A DNA stretch of 5,596 nucleotides from an alpha proteobacterium 3107 (GCA_001483205.1 JPPB01000031.1:1-5596), one strand, 5' to 3'. Shown: positions 1 through 5,555, counted from the first letter of the stretch. Made by a program: numbers and translations. Notes: generated by a model not told the origin, from the sequence alone.

Positions 1-24
1 TTTGGGCTCCGCCCGTTCGGCCCT

Positions 25-47
25 GAAACGGTCCACCGGACCGTTTC
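25..47. terminator. Hairpin after the mscS-type gene, candidate terminator
   Basis: GAAACGGTCC at 25-34 and GGACCGTTTC at 38-47 form a perfect 10-bp inverted repeat around a 3-base loop. The short arms GCCCGT (11-16) and ACGGGC (52-57) could close an outer stem around it. It lies about 21 bases beyond the stop of the leftward MscS-type gene, where the transcript of the five-gene cluster would be expected to end. There is no T-run on either side, so it is not a textbook intrinsic terminator; it could also protect the RNA 3' end or serve a gene to the left of the window. Confidence 0.5.
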
Positions 48-68
48 CGAGACGGGCCTCACCCCCCG

Positions 69-845
69 TTACACGGCTTTCCGAATCTCAATTCTGGTCG
101 GGAACGGAATATCGATCTTGCCCTTGTCAAAGGCGTCCTTGACCGCGCGGGTCAGGTCAAACTTCATATTCCAGTAGTCATCGCTGTTGCACCACACCCG
201 AACCGTGAAATCGACCGAACTGTCCCCCAGATTGGTGACCATGACAAACGGCTCCGGCTCTTCATGGGCGCGGGCGTCGGCCCTGATGCAGTCCCGGATG
301 ATCTTCTCGGCCTTTTTCAGGTCGCTGTCATAGGACACGCCAAAGACCAGATCGCACCGGCGGGTATCGTAATGCGAATAATTGATAATCGCCGACGAAA
401 ACACATCCCCGTTCGGCACGATGATCTTTACATTGTCCGGCGTCGTCAGCTCGGTCGTGAACAGCGTCACCGCATCCACCGTGCCCGATTGCTCTGCGGT
501 GCTGATATAATGGCCCACCTTGAACGGGCGGAACGCCACCAGCAGAACCCCCGCCGCCAGGTTGGACAGCGACCCCTGCAACGCAAGGCCGATGGCGATG
601 CCCGCCGCACCGACAATCGCCGCCAGCGATGTCGTCTCGATCCCGAAACGGCTGAGGATAAAGATGCCCGCGAGCGCAAGAATGGCCCAGCGCGCGACGC
701 TGCCGAGAAAATTCGCCAGGGTCGGGTCGAAACGCTCATGCAGCTCAGATGCGCGCTCTATCCGGTTTCTGACAAGACCGCTGACCCAGAACGCCGCCAC
801 CGCAATACCAATCGCAGAGGCAATGTTGATAATCATGTCCACCAT
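69..845 (-). CDS. Small MscS-family mechanosensitive ion channel
   Basis: This 258-residue protein is a mechanosensitive channel of small conductance. In this family a heptamer in the inner membrane opens under membrane tension and releases small solutes during osmotic downshock. Three hydrophobic segments are visible at about residues 4-23, 50-66 and 72-105. The third is the pore-lining type, alternating Gly and Ala (VGAAGIAIGLALQGSLSNLA), followed by the typical FRPFKVGH step into the beta domain (about 108-160, with VPNGDVFSSAIINYS). A cytoplasmic alpha/beta domain ends near IPFPTRIEIR. It is slightly shorter than E. coli MscS (286) but has the same three-helix plan, without the extra N-terminal domains of MscK-type proteins. 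The ATG at 845 is supported by an upstream GAGGA about 4 bases away; Met4 would be too far from it. It lies 41 bases after the dehydratase gene and probably shares its transcript. The family is secure; the in vivo gating role is inferred. Confidence 0.93.
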   Translation of the reverse strand: MVDMIINIASAIGIAVAAFWVSGLVRNRIERASELHERFDPTLANFLGSVARWAILALAGIFILSRFGIETTSLAAIVGAAGIAIGLALQGSLSNLAAGVLLVAFRPFKVGHYISTAEQSGTVDAVTLFTTELTTPDNVKIIVPNGDVFSSAIINYSHYDTRRCDLVFGVSYDSDLKKAEKIIRDCIRADARAHEEPEPFVMVTNLGDSSVDFTVRVWCNSDDYWNMKFDLTRAVKDAFDKGKIDIPFPTRIEIRKAV

Positions 846-886
846 CTGTTCCTCATCTCCGCTCGTGTTCCACTTGAAAACCCGGT

Positions 887-1189
887 TCAGCCCTGCAAGG
901 CCAGGGCGTCCATCTTGCGCGCCAGCCTGATGTCGAGCGCACTCACCCCCCCTACATCATGCGTCGTCAGAATGACAGTGGTTTTGTTATAGACATTTTC
1001 CCATTCCGGGTGGTGGTTCCACTTTTCCGCCCACAGCGCACAGCGGGTCATCCAGCCGAACGCCTGAACGAAATTCGCGAACCGGAATGTCTTGGTGATC
1101 GCATCGCGCCCGTCTGCCATCGCCCAGCCATCTGCAATCAGCGGGGCAAGCTGCGCCTCTCGCTCCTGCCCGGTCAGAATGTCCGTCAT
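887..1189 (-). CDS. phhB: Pterin-4a-carbinolamine dehydratase
   Basis: The 100-residue product is a 4a-hydroxytetrahydrobiopterin dehydratase (PCD/DCoH family, EC 4.2.1.96). It dehydrates 4a-hydroxytetrahydropterin to quinonoid dihydropterin, which recycles the cofactor of aromatic amino-acid hydroxylases; some bacterial members are thought to act on other pterins or in molybdopterin-related roles. The family signature is clear: WNHHPEW at 57-63 followed by VYNKT, then TTHDVGG at 75-81 and ALDIRLA at 84-90. His59, His60 and His77 match the catalytic histidines. Length is typical (about 95-105). The start is well defined: AAGGAG, overlapping the stop codon of the preceding DUF482 gene, sits 8 bases before the ATG. 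The 12-base gap to that gene implies one mRNA. No phenylalanine hydroxylase gene is visible here, so the pterin substrate cannot be told from context. Confidence 0.95.
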   Translation of the reverse strand: MTDILTGQEREAQLAPLIADGWAMADGRDAITKTFRFANFVQAFGWMTRCALWAEKWNHHPEWENVYNKTTVILTTHDVGGVSALDIRLARKMDALALQG

Positions 1190-1201
1190 TTCCCTTGCTC
1201 C

Positions 1202-2374
1202 TTATTGCTCTGATCTGAACGGGCCGAGTGCGTTCAGCATCCCGATTTCATCATCGACGGCGCGGCGTTCCGCTTGCAGATAGGCCTCTGCGGCGCGGCG
1301 AAAGCCGGGGTCGGCGATCCAGTGCAGCGAGTGGGTCGTGACCGGCATATAGCCGCGCGCCAGCTTGTGCCCGCCCTGTGCGCCAGCCTCGACCCGGCTC
1401 AGCCCCATCGCCATTGCCGCCTCCATCGCCTGATAATAGCACAGTTCAAAATGCAGGCAGGGGTGATGTTCGGCGCACCCCCAATAGCGGCCATACAGCG
1501 CATCGCGCCCGATCAGGTTCATCGCGCCCGCCACCCAGCGCCCGCCGCGTTCCGCCATAATCAGCAGGATGTCATCGCGAAGCCGTTCCTGCGCCAGGTC
1601 GAAAAAGGCGCGGGTCAGGTATGGGTGGCCCCATTTGCGCGCGCCGGTGTCCTGATAGAAGTGCCAGAAGGCCCGCCAGTGTTCGGGCCTGATCCGGTCA
1701 CCGGTCAGCCGGTGGATGGTGCCGCCGAACGCCTGCGCGGCCTGCCTTTCCTTGCGGATGTTCTTGCGTTTGCGCGATGACAGGGCGGCAAGATAGGCGT
1801 CAAAACAGGCATAACCGTCATTCTGCCAGTGGAATTGCTGCCCGGTGCGGTGCAGCCAGCCAAGGCCGGTGGCCGCCGCCGCCTCTGCCCCGGTGCAGAA
1901 CGTCACATGGACCGAAGACAGGCCATGTTCGCCCGCCAGATGTGCCGCCCCCTGCATCAGTGCGGCCATGCCCGTGGCCTCGTGCCCCGGCGCGGCCAGA
2001 AACCGCCTGCCGGTGACCGGGGTGAACGGGACCGCCAGTTGCAGCTTGGGATAATACGCCCCGCCCGCCTGCTCATAAGCGTGCGCCCAGGCATGATCAA
2101 AGACATATTCGCCCTGGCTGTGGGTCTTGGCGTAGAGCGGGGCGACGGCGATCACCTCTTTGCCCTGCCGTGCGATCAGGTGGCACGGCGACCACCCGGT
2201 TCCGGGACCGAGCGAACCACTGTCTTCCAGCGCGCCGAGAAACCGGTGGGTGGTGAACGGGTCTGCCGGTCTGCCGCCGTCTGTGGCCTCGGGGCAGGCG
2301 CAGGCGTCCCATTCCGCCCCGGCGATCAGGCTAAGCGACCCGATGATGCTGATTTCGACCGGCGCGTTGCTCAT
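1202..2374 (-). CDS. DUF482 / FemAB-like GNAT-fold protein
   Basis: This 390-residue protein belongs to the COG3146/DUF482 (FemAB-like) family, often labelled a GNAT-family N-acetyltransferase or peptidoglycan-biosynthesis-like protein; no reaction is established to my knowledge. Recognisable blocks are PFTTHRFLGALE (39-50), a segment with FDHAWAHAY (92-100) and YYPKLQLAVPFTPVTGRR (107-124), QFHWQNDGY (180-188), the basic SSRKRKNIRKER (199-210), GRYWG (295-299), FELCYYQAME (309-318) and EAGAQGGHKLARGYMP (329-344). These fit a tandem-GNAT fold of the Fem type, which suggests transfer of an aminoacyl or acyl group. No signal peptide or membrane segment is seen, so it is probably cytoplasmic. 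The reading frame is open to an ATG at 2455, but that start would overlap the upstream GDPD gene. The ATG at 2374 has AAAGGGAG about 9 bases upstream and gives a family-like N-terminus, so I chose it. Confidence 0.9.
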   Translation of the reverse strand: MSNAPVEISIIGSLSLIAGAEWDACACPEATDGGRPADPFTTHRFLGALEDSGSLGPGTGWSPCHLIARQGKEVIAVAPLYAKTHSQGEYVFDHAWAHAYEQAGGAYYPKLQLAVPFTPVTGRRFLAAPGHEATGMAALMQGAAHLAGEHGLSSVHVTFCTGAEAAAATGLGWLHRTGQQFHWQNDGYACFDAYLAALSSRKRKNIRKERQAAQAFGGTIHRLTGDRIRPEHWRAFWHFYQDTGARKWGHPYLTRAFFDLAQERLRDDILLIMAERGGRWVAGAMNLIGRDALYGRYWGCAEHHPCLHFELCYYQAMEAAMAMGLSRVEAGAQGGHKLARGYMPVTTHSLHWIADPGFRRAAEAYLQAERRAVDDEIGMLNALGPFRSEQ

Positions 2375-2420
2375 CCGTTTTGCTCCCTTTGCATCGCAAC
2401 CGGCGTGGTCGGGCGGCGCG

Positions 2421-3191
2421 TCACCCGGCGGGACATGGGGCCATATATCCCTCAAAGGTCACATTGTCGGCCACCTGTCTGGCGCGGGCCTCTTCCTCCG
2501 GGCTGCGCACCGTCCAGCACAAAACCGGCACCCCCCGCGCCTTCAGTGCCGCGACATGAGGGCTTGCCAGATCAGCCGCGTGATGGCTGATGAATGACGC
2601 CCCCACCCGGTCGAAACCGGCAATCCGGCGCAGACTTGCGCGCCGGGCGGCGGGGATTGCGGCGGCATCCCGGCCCGTCCAGTCCTCTGTCGTCAGGCCG
2701 CGCGGAACATCCGGGGCGTATTCGGCCATCGCCGCCACCGAATGGGGGTTGAAGGACATGACCGCCACCGGGCCGGAATAGCCGCAGAGCGCCCCGGTGA
2801 CCGCCTTTTCCGGCGCACCATCCCCCGGCCCCATCGTGCCGTCCCGGTCCTTGATCTCGATCAACAGCGGCACCCGCCCCGCCACCAGATCCAGAAATGC
2901 CTCCAGCGTCGGCACCGGCTCACCATTTCCGATCAGCCCGACCCGCCGCAATTCGGCCCGCGAGCACCCCCCGATGTCGCCCGGCCTGCCGGTCAGCCGC
3001 CTCATGTCATGGTCATGGAACACCATCGCCCGGTGATCGCCCGAGGCCCGGATGTCAAGCTCAATCCCGTAACCGGCCCCGATTGCCGCCCGCGCCGCCG
3101 CCAGCGAGTTCTCGGGGCGGCCCGCGGTAAGGTCATGCAGCCCCCGATGCGCCAGCGGGACGGTCAGGAAAGCCTGCGGCAGCGGGATCAT
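2421..3191 (-). CDS. Glycerophosphodiester phosphodiesterase family protein
   Basis: The 256-residue product is a GDPD/PLC-like TIM-barrel phosphodiesterase. The family typically hydrolyses glycerophosphodiesters to sn-glycerol-3-phosphate and an alcohol, using a divalent metal. Motifs in order: AHRG (His15, Arg16), PENS (26-29), ELDIR (Glu44, Asp46), VFHDHDMRRLTG (His59), LLIEIKD (Glu112, Lys114), SFNP (146-149), CWTV (225-228) and the terminal VTFEGY. The expected His, Glu and Asp catalytic or metal-binding residues are all present, so it should be active. There is no signal peptide, which points to a cytoplasmic UgpQ-like enzyme rather than periplasmic GlpQ. Its ATG overlaps the stop of the RidA-family gene as ATGA (3188-3191), and there is no good ribosome site just before it, so translation probably depends on coupling to the upstream gene. 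The actual substrate cannot be inferred; no glycerol-3-phosphate transport genes are nearby. Confidence 0.94.
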   Translation of the reverse strand: MIPLPQAFLTVPLAHRGLHDLTAGRPENSLAAARAAIGAGYGIELDIRASGDHRAMVFHDHDMRRLTGRPGDIGGCSRAELRRVGLIGNGEPVPTLEAFLDLVAGRVPLLIEIKDRDGTMGPGDGAPEKAVTGALCGYSGPVAVMSFNPHSVAAMAEYAPDVPRGLTTEDWTGRDAAAIPAARRASLRRIAGFDRVGASFISHHAADLASPHVAALKARGVPVLCWTVRSPEEEARARQVADNVTFEGYMAPCPAG

Positions 3192-3649
3192 CTGATCTGG
3201 AATATCCCCTCGATCTCGACCGCCACGCCAAAGGGCAGGGACGCCATGCCAACGGCGGATCGCGCGTGCCGGCCCGCGTCCCCCAGCACCTCGACCATGA
3301 AATCCGATGCGCCGTTGATGACTTGGGGCTGATCGCCATAGTCCGGTGTCGCGTTGACAAAGCCGGTCAGCTTGACCACCCGGACCAGCCGGTCAAGATC
3401 GCCGCCACAGGCCGCCCTGACCTGCGACAGCAGCAACATCGCACAGATGCGCGCGGCGGCGGCCCCGTCTTCGGTTGACATCGTGTCGCCCAGTTTGCCG
3501 GTGATCAGGCCGTCGGCAGTGGCCGAAACCTGCCCGGAAACATGGACAAGATCGCCGGTGACGGCATAGGGGACGTAGTTTGCCGACGGAGCGGGTGCGT
3601 CCGGCAGGGTGATGCCGAGCGCGGCCAGACGGGACGTGTGATTGCCCAT
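3188..3649 (-). CDS. RidA (YjgF/YER057c/UK114) family protein, long subfamily
   Basis: This 153-residue protein belongs to the RidA superfamily. Classic members deaminate reactive enamine/imine intermediates such as 2-aminoacrylate, released by PLP enzymes. Visible blocks are VHVSGQVS (35-42), GKLGDTMSTEDGAAAAR (51-67), LDRLVRVVKLTGFVNA (85-100) and HARSAVGMASLPFGVAVEIEGIF (128-150). Arg130 sits where the imine-binding arginine of canonical RidA (PARS motif) lies. It is longer than E. coli RidA (128), with an N-terminal extension, and fits the ~150-residue subfamily with GKLG and the HARSAVG variant, whose substrates are less clear. The frame is open to an ATG at 3787, but the ATG at 3649 has GGAGG 7 bases upstream and gives a family-like N-terminus. 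It is the first gene of the leftward cluster and overlaps the next gene by 4 bases. Confidence 0.93.
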   Translation of the reverse strand: MGNHTSRLAALGITLPDAPAPSANYVPYAVTGDLVHVSGQVSATADGLITGKLGDTMSTEDGAAAARICAMLLLSQVRAACGGDLDRLVRVVKLTGFVNATPDYGDQPQVINGASDFMVEVLGDAGRHARSAVGMASLPFGVAVEIEGIFQIR

Positions 3650-3678
3650 GAAAAATCCTCCGGGTTGATGCCTGCGCA

Positions 3679-3707
3679 AGTCTAGCCGACCTTGGGGGCG
3701 GGTAAAA
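3679..3707 (-). promoter_or_regulatory. Possible promoter of the leftward RidA cluster
   Basis: On the minus strand TAGACT (3684-3679) matches the sigma-70 -10 consensus at 4 of 6 positions and would start RNA about 22 bases before the RidA start codon. The matching -35 (TTTTAC, 3707-3702, 17 bases away) is poor. It is proposed mainly by position, as this is the only -10-like sequence close to the first gene of a cluster that must be transcribed from this gap. Confidence 0.25.
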
Positions 3708-3714
3708 CACCAAA

Positions 3715-3781
3715 AGACCTCTGCATGTTGGTCGAGCCGGGCAGACGGTTTGGCAGCCGATGCGCAATTATGCAGAGGTCT
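3715..3781. repeat. Perfect 12-bp inverted repeat in the divergent gap
   Basis: AGACCTCTGCAT at 3715-3726 and its exact reverse complement ATGCAGAGGTCT at 3770-3781 flank 43 bases. The centres are 55 bases apart, about five helical turns, so a looping or dimeric regulator could hold both arms on one face. The pair lies just upstream of the RidA cluster. As RNA it could form a 12-bp stem with a large loop. No known regulator site is recognised. A 9-base part (CAGAGGTCT) recurs at 5410-5418. Confidence 0.6.
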
Positions 3782-3852
3782 CTTCAAGGAGTGCGCCTAC
3801 CGAAAACACTCCCGGAAACACCGGGGGCGGGCAATACCCGGATATGTCGCGG

Positions 3853-3872
3853 ATTGATCACATATTGATCAC
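3853..3872. promoter_or_regulatory. Tandem ATTGATCAC boxes upstream of mlaA
   Basis: ATTGATCAC occurs at 3853-3861 and again at 3864-3872, an 11-base period (one helical turn). Each contains the palindrome TGATCA. It lies about 80-100 bases before the mlaA start codon and just upstream of the best promoter candidate, so it is placed like an activator or repressor site. It does not fit FNR or CRP dyads, because the half-sites run in the same direction. The repeat is seen directly; a regulatory role is inference. Confidence 0.4.
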
Positions 3873-3887
3873 CCGGCGGATTGCGCA

Positions 3888-3916
3888 TTGGATTATGCTG
3901 AAAAACCCCTTATCTG
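3888..3916 (+). promoter_or_regulatory. Possible mlaA-mlaC promoter
   Basis: TTGGAT (3888-3893) and TATCTG (3911-3916) are separated by 17 bases and resemble a weak sigma-70 type promoter of alphaproteobacteria, with the TTG and TAT parts conserved. It would start RNA near 3923, giving a leader of about 30 bases before the mlaA ATG. The match is modest and other choices in this AT-richer stretch are possible. Confidence 0.3.
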
Positions 3917-3954
3917 AAGCGCTGGCAAAACCAGCCCAGAGGGACCAGAGACCG

Positions 3955-4719
3955 ATGAAACCGGCCCATTACAGATTATTCCCCGTGGTCGCCGCCGGTC
4001 TTGCCCTGGCGGTTCTTGCCGCCTGTTCCGCCCCGTCAACGCCGGGGGGCATCCTTGACCCGTATGAGCCGCAAAACCGCCGCATCCACGATGTCAACGT
4101 CGCCCTTGACCGCAGCGTGATCAGACCGGTTGCGCAGGCTTACGGCACAGGCGTTCCCCGCCCCGCGCGCCGGGGCATTGCCAATTTCGCCGCCAATCTG
4201 TCGCTCCCCGCCAAGGTCGTGAACAACGTCCTGCAACTGAAGGCCGAAGACGCGCTGACCAATGCAATGCGCTTTGCCATGAACACCACCTTCGGGCTTG
4301 GCGGTGTGCTTGATCCGGCGACGGATATGGGCATCCCGGAACGCCCCACCGATTTCGGCGAAACCCTGCATGTCTGGGGGGTGGCAGAGGGCAATTTCCT
4401 GACTCTGCCGGTTCTCGGCCCCGCCACCGAGCGGCGCGCCGCCGGGATTGTGGTTGATCTGTTCACCAATCCGCTGGCCTATGTTGCCGCCTTTTCCGAT
4501 GGTGACGCCATCCGGGGCGGGGCGGCGGCGCTTGCCGGGGTGGACAGCCGGTATGAGCATTCCGCCACCATTGACGCGATCCTGTATGACAGCCAGGACA
4601 GCTATGCGCAGGCGCGCAGGCTGTATCTCGACAACCGGCGCTTCCGGCTGGGGGTTGACTTTCAGGCCGAAGAAGCCGATGAAATTGATGACCTGTTCGG
4701 GGATTTATATGATGAATAG
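3955..4719 (+). CDS. mlaA: MlaA (VacJ) outer-membrane phospholipid-removal lipoprotein
   Basis: MlaA removes phospholipids that have reached the outer leaflet of the outer membrane and hands them to periplasmic MlaC for return to the inner membrane. The 254-residue product begins with a lipoprotein signal: basic start, hydrophobic stretch 9-22 and lipobox LAAC with Cys24 as the lipidated residue; the next residue is Ser, not Asp, consistent with outer-membrane sorting. Family blocks follow: DPYEPQNRRIHDVN (35-48), RFAMNTTFGLGGVLDPA (106-122), DFGETLHVWGVAEGNFLTLPVLGP (133-156) and SQDSYAQARRLYLDNRR (213-229). The C-terminus is strongly acidic (about 238-254), a tail typical of many family members. 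The frame is open upstream to 3760, but only the ATG at 3955 puts the signal peptide at the N-terminus; AGAGGGA lies about 10 bases before it. mlaC follows with an 11-base overlap. Confidence 0.95.
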   Translation: MKPAHYRLFPVVAAGLALAVLAACSAPSTPGGILDPYEPQNRRIHDVNVALDRSVIRPVAQAYGTGVPRPARRGIANFAANLSLPAKVVNNVLQLKAEDALTNAMRFAMNTTFGLGGVLDPATDMGIPERPTDFGETLHVWGVAEGNFLTLPVLGPATERRAAGIVVDLFTNPLAYVAAFSDGDAIRGGAAALAGVDSRYEHSATIDAILYDSQDSYAQARRLYLDNRRFRLGVDFQAEEADEIDDLFGDLYDE

Positions 4720-5314
4720 GCTGAATCGCCGCACAGTGCTGGCCGGGCTGTCCGCCGCCGCAATCATCGGGGCACTGCCGCACCGCGCCTGTGCGCTGAC
4801 CATCGAGCAGGCCCGGCAACTGATCGGCAGGCTTGTGGACGACATGAATGCCATTGCCGCTTCGGGGGAGTCTGAGGCCCGGATGCTGCGCGAACTGGAA
4901 GGCATATTCGAGCGCTATGCGAATACGCAGATCATTGCCCGGCGGATTCTGGGGGCCGAGGCACGCGCCATCAGCCGGGCGCAGCTCGAGACCTTCGTCG
5001 ATGCGCTTGAGGGCTATATCGCGCGCAAATACGGGCGTCGGTTGCGCGAATTTGTCGGCAGCAGGATCGAGGTTGACCGCGCCGCCGCCGTCAAAAGCTG
5101 GTATGAGGTGCGGGCCGTTGTGCATCCCGACGGCAAGCCGCCCGTGCGCGTCGATTTTCTGGTCCGGGAAGCCGGGGGCAGAAACCTGTTTTTCGACATG
5201 GTGGTTGAGGGTGTCAGCATGACGCGGGTGGAGCGCGAGGAAATCGGGGCCATGCTGGATGCGCGCGGGCGCGATATTGACCGCCTGTCGCGTGATCTGC
5301 GGAACGCGGGGTAG
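4709..5314 (+). CDS. mlaC: MlaC-type periplasmic phospholipid carrier
   Basis: This 201-residue protein is an MlaC/Ttg2D-family carrier (often called ABC transporter substrate-binding protein), which ferries phospholipid between MlaA at the outer membrane and the MlaFEDB complex at the inner membrane. Its size is close to E. coli MlaC (211). The N-terminus NRLNRRTVLAGLSAAAIIGAL carries twin arginines followed by a hydrophobic run and a cleavage site after ACA, so Tat export is possible. Family features in the mature part include FERYANTQIIARRILG, a YIARKYGRRL block, VKSWYEVRAVV and the late FFDMVVEGVSMTRVEREEI (usually the D..veGvS.. motif). ATGATG at 4709-4714 offers two starts; GGGGA at 4699-4703 is 5 bases from the first and 8 from the second, so 4712 (200 residues) is equally likely. 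The start overlaps the mlaA stop, implying translational coupling. Confidence 0.9.
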   Translation: MMNRLNRRTVLAGLSAAAIIGALPHRACALTIEQARQLIGRLVDDMNAIAASGESEARMLRELEGIFERYANTQIIARRILGAEARAISRAQLETFVDALEGYIARKYGRRLREFVGSRIEVDRAAAVKSWYEVRAVVHPDGKPPVRVDFLVREAGGRNLFFDMVVEGVSMTRVEREEIGAMLDARGRDIDRLSRDLRNAG

Positions 5315-5374
5315 GGCTTTACCCCCCGGCAGGGGCTTTGAACGTCTCGACCTTTTGCAGCGTAAAGCACCCGC

Positions 5375-5394
5375 CCGGGCAGGCGGCTGCCCGG
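5375..5394. terminator. GC hairpin after mlaC, candidate terminator
   Basis: CCGGGCAG (5375-5382) and CTGCCCGG (5387-5394) form a perfect 8-bp stem with a GCGG loop, about 60 bases past the mlaC stop. No T-run follows, so intrinsic termination is uncertain. A weaker 6-bp stem, GGGGTA/TACCCC (5308-5313 and 5320-5325), spans the mlaC stop codon itself. Confidence 0.35.
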
Positions 5395-5422
5395 CTCAAG
5401 CCAATATGTCAGAGGTCTTGAC

Positions 5423-5438
5423 CTTATCCGCGGATAAG
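5423..5438. promoter_or_regulatory. Perfect 16-bp palindrome, possible operator
   Basis: CTTATCCGCGGATAAG is its own reverse complement with no spacer, the form expected of a dimeric DNA-binding protein site rather than of an RNA hairpin, which needs a loop. It sits between convergent genes, not in front of a visible start codon, so a promoter role is not evident here. A TTGACC (-35-like) just before it has no matching -10. Confidence 0.35.
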
Positions 5439-5476
5439 CTGCCCCCTAAAGGCCGCGTCTGCTCCGCAATGAGGCG

Positions 5477-5532
5477 CGCGCCGCCCACCCCATTGAGGGG
5501 TCGGACGGCGCGGCCCGGCGCAAGCGCCGGGC
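5477..5532. repeat. Double stem-loop intergenic element
   Basis: Two adjacent hairpins are visible. The first pairs 5477-5491 with 5497-5512: CGCGCCG/CGGCGCG at the base and ACCCC/GGGGT at the tip, with one mismatch and one bulged base, around an ATTGA loop. The second begins at once: GCCCGGCGC (5513-5521) and GCGCCGGGC (5524-5532), a perfect 9-bp stem around AA. The 10-base palindrome GGCGCGCGCC (5473-5482) overlaps the left edge. It lies between mlaC and a probable converging gene, so it may end transcription from both sides. Its build recalls dispersed intergenic repeats of Rhodobacterales, but copy number cannot be seen from one window. Confidence 0.55.
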
Positions 5533-5555
5533 GGGATCAGGGCCGGGGTTTGGAC

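Noticed and set aside
1274..1780. Long plus-strand open frames opposite the leftward genes (for example 264-992, 1274-1780, 1829-2590, 2742-3332)
   Set aside because: They are antisense shadows caused by high GC, rich in Arg, Pro and Ala, with no recognisable domain, and lie opposite well-supported genes.
2375..2455. Upstream ATG at 2455 for the DUF482 gene (27 extra residues)
   Set aside because: It would overlap the end of the GDPD gene by 35 bases, and the extra residues look like translated non-coding DNA; the ATG at 2374 has a good ribosome site.
3650..3787. Upstream ATG at 3787 for the RidA-family gene (46 extra residues)
   Set aside because: The extension reads through the inverted repeat and the likely promoter and does not resemble RidA; GGAGG lies 7 bases before the ATG at 3649.
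3853..3872. FNR or CRP binding site
   Set aside because: The TTGAT half-sites run in the same direction and not as TTGAT-N4-ATCAA, and no TGTGA-N6-TCACA dyad is present.
3760..3954. Upstream starts for mlaA (3760, 3844, 3895)
   Set aside because: They would bury the lipoprotein signal peptide inside the protein and have no better ribosome sites.
4036..5125. Minus-strand open frames opposite mlaA and mlaC
   Set aside because: Low-complexity, high-GC shadows of secure genes with no family motif.
5418..5423. TTGACC as the -35 box of a rightward promoter
   Set aside because: No -10-like sequence occurs at 16-18 bases spacing (the sequence there is C-rich) and no gene follows.
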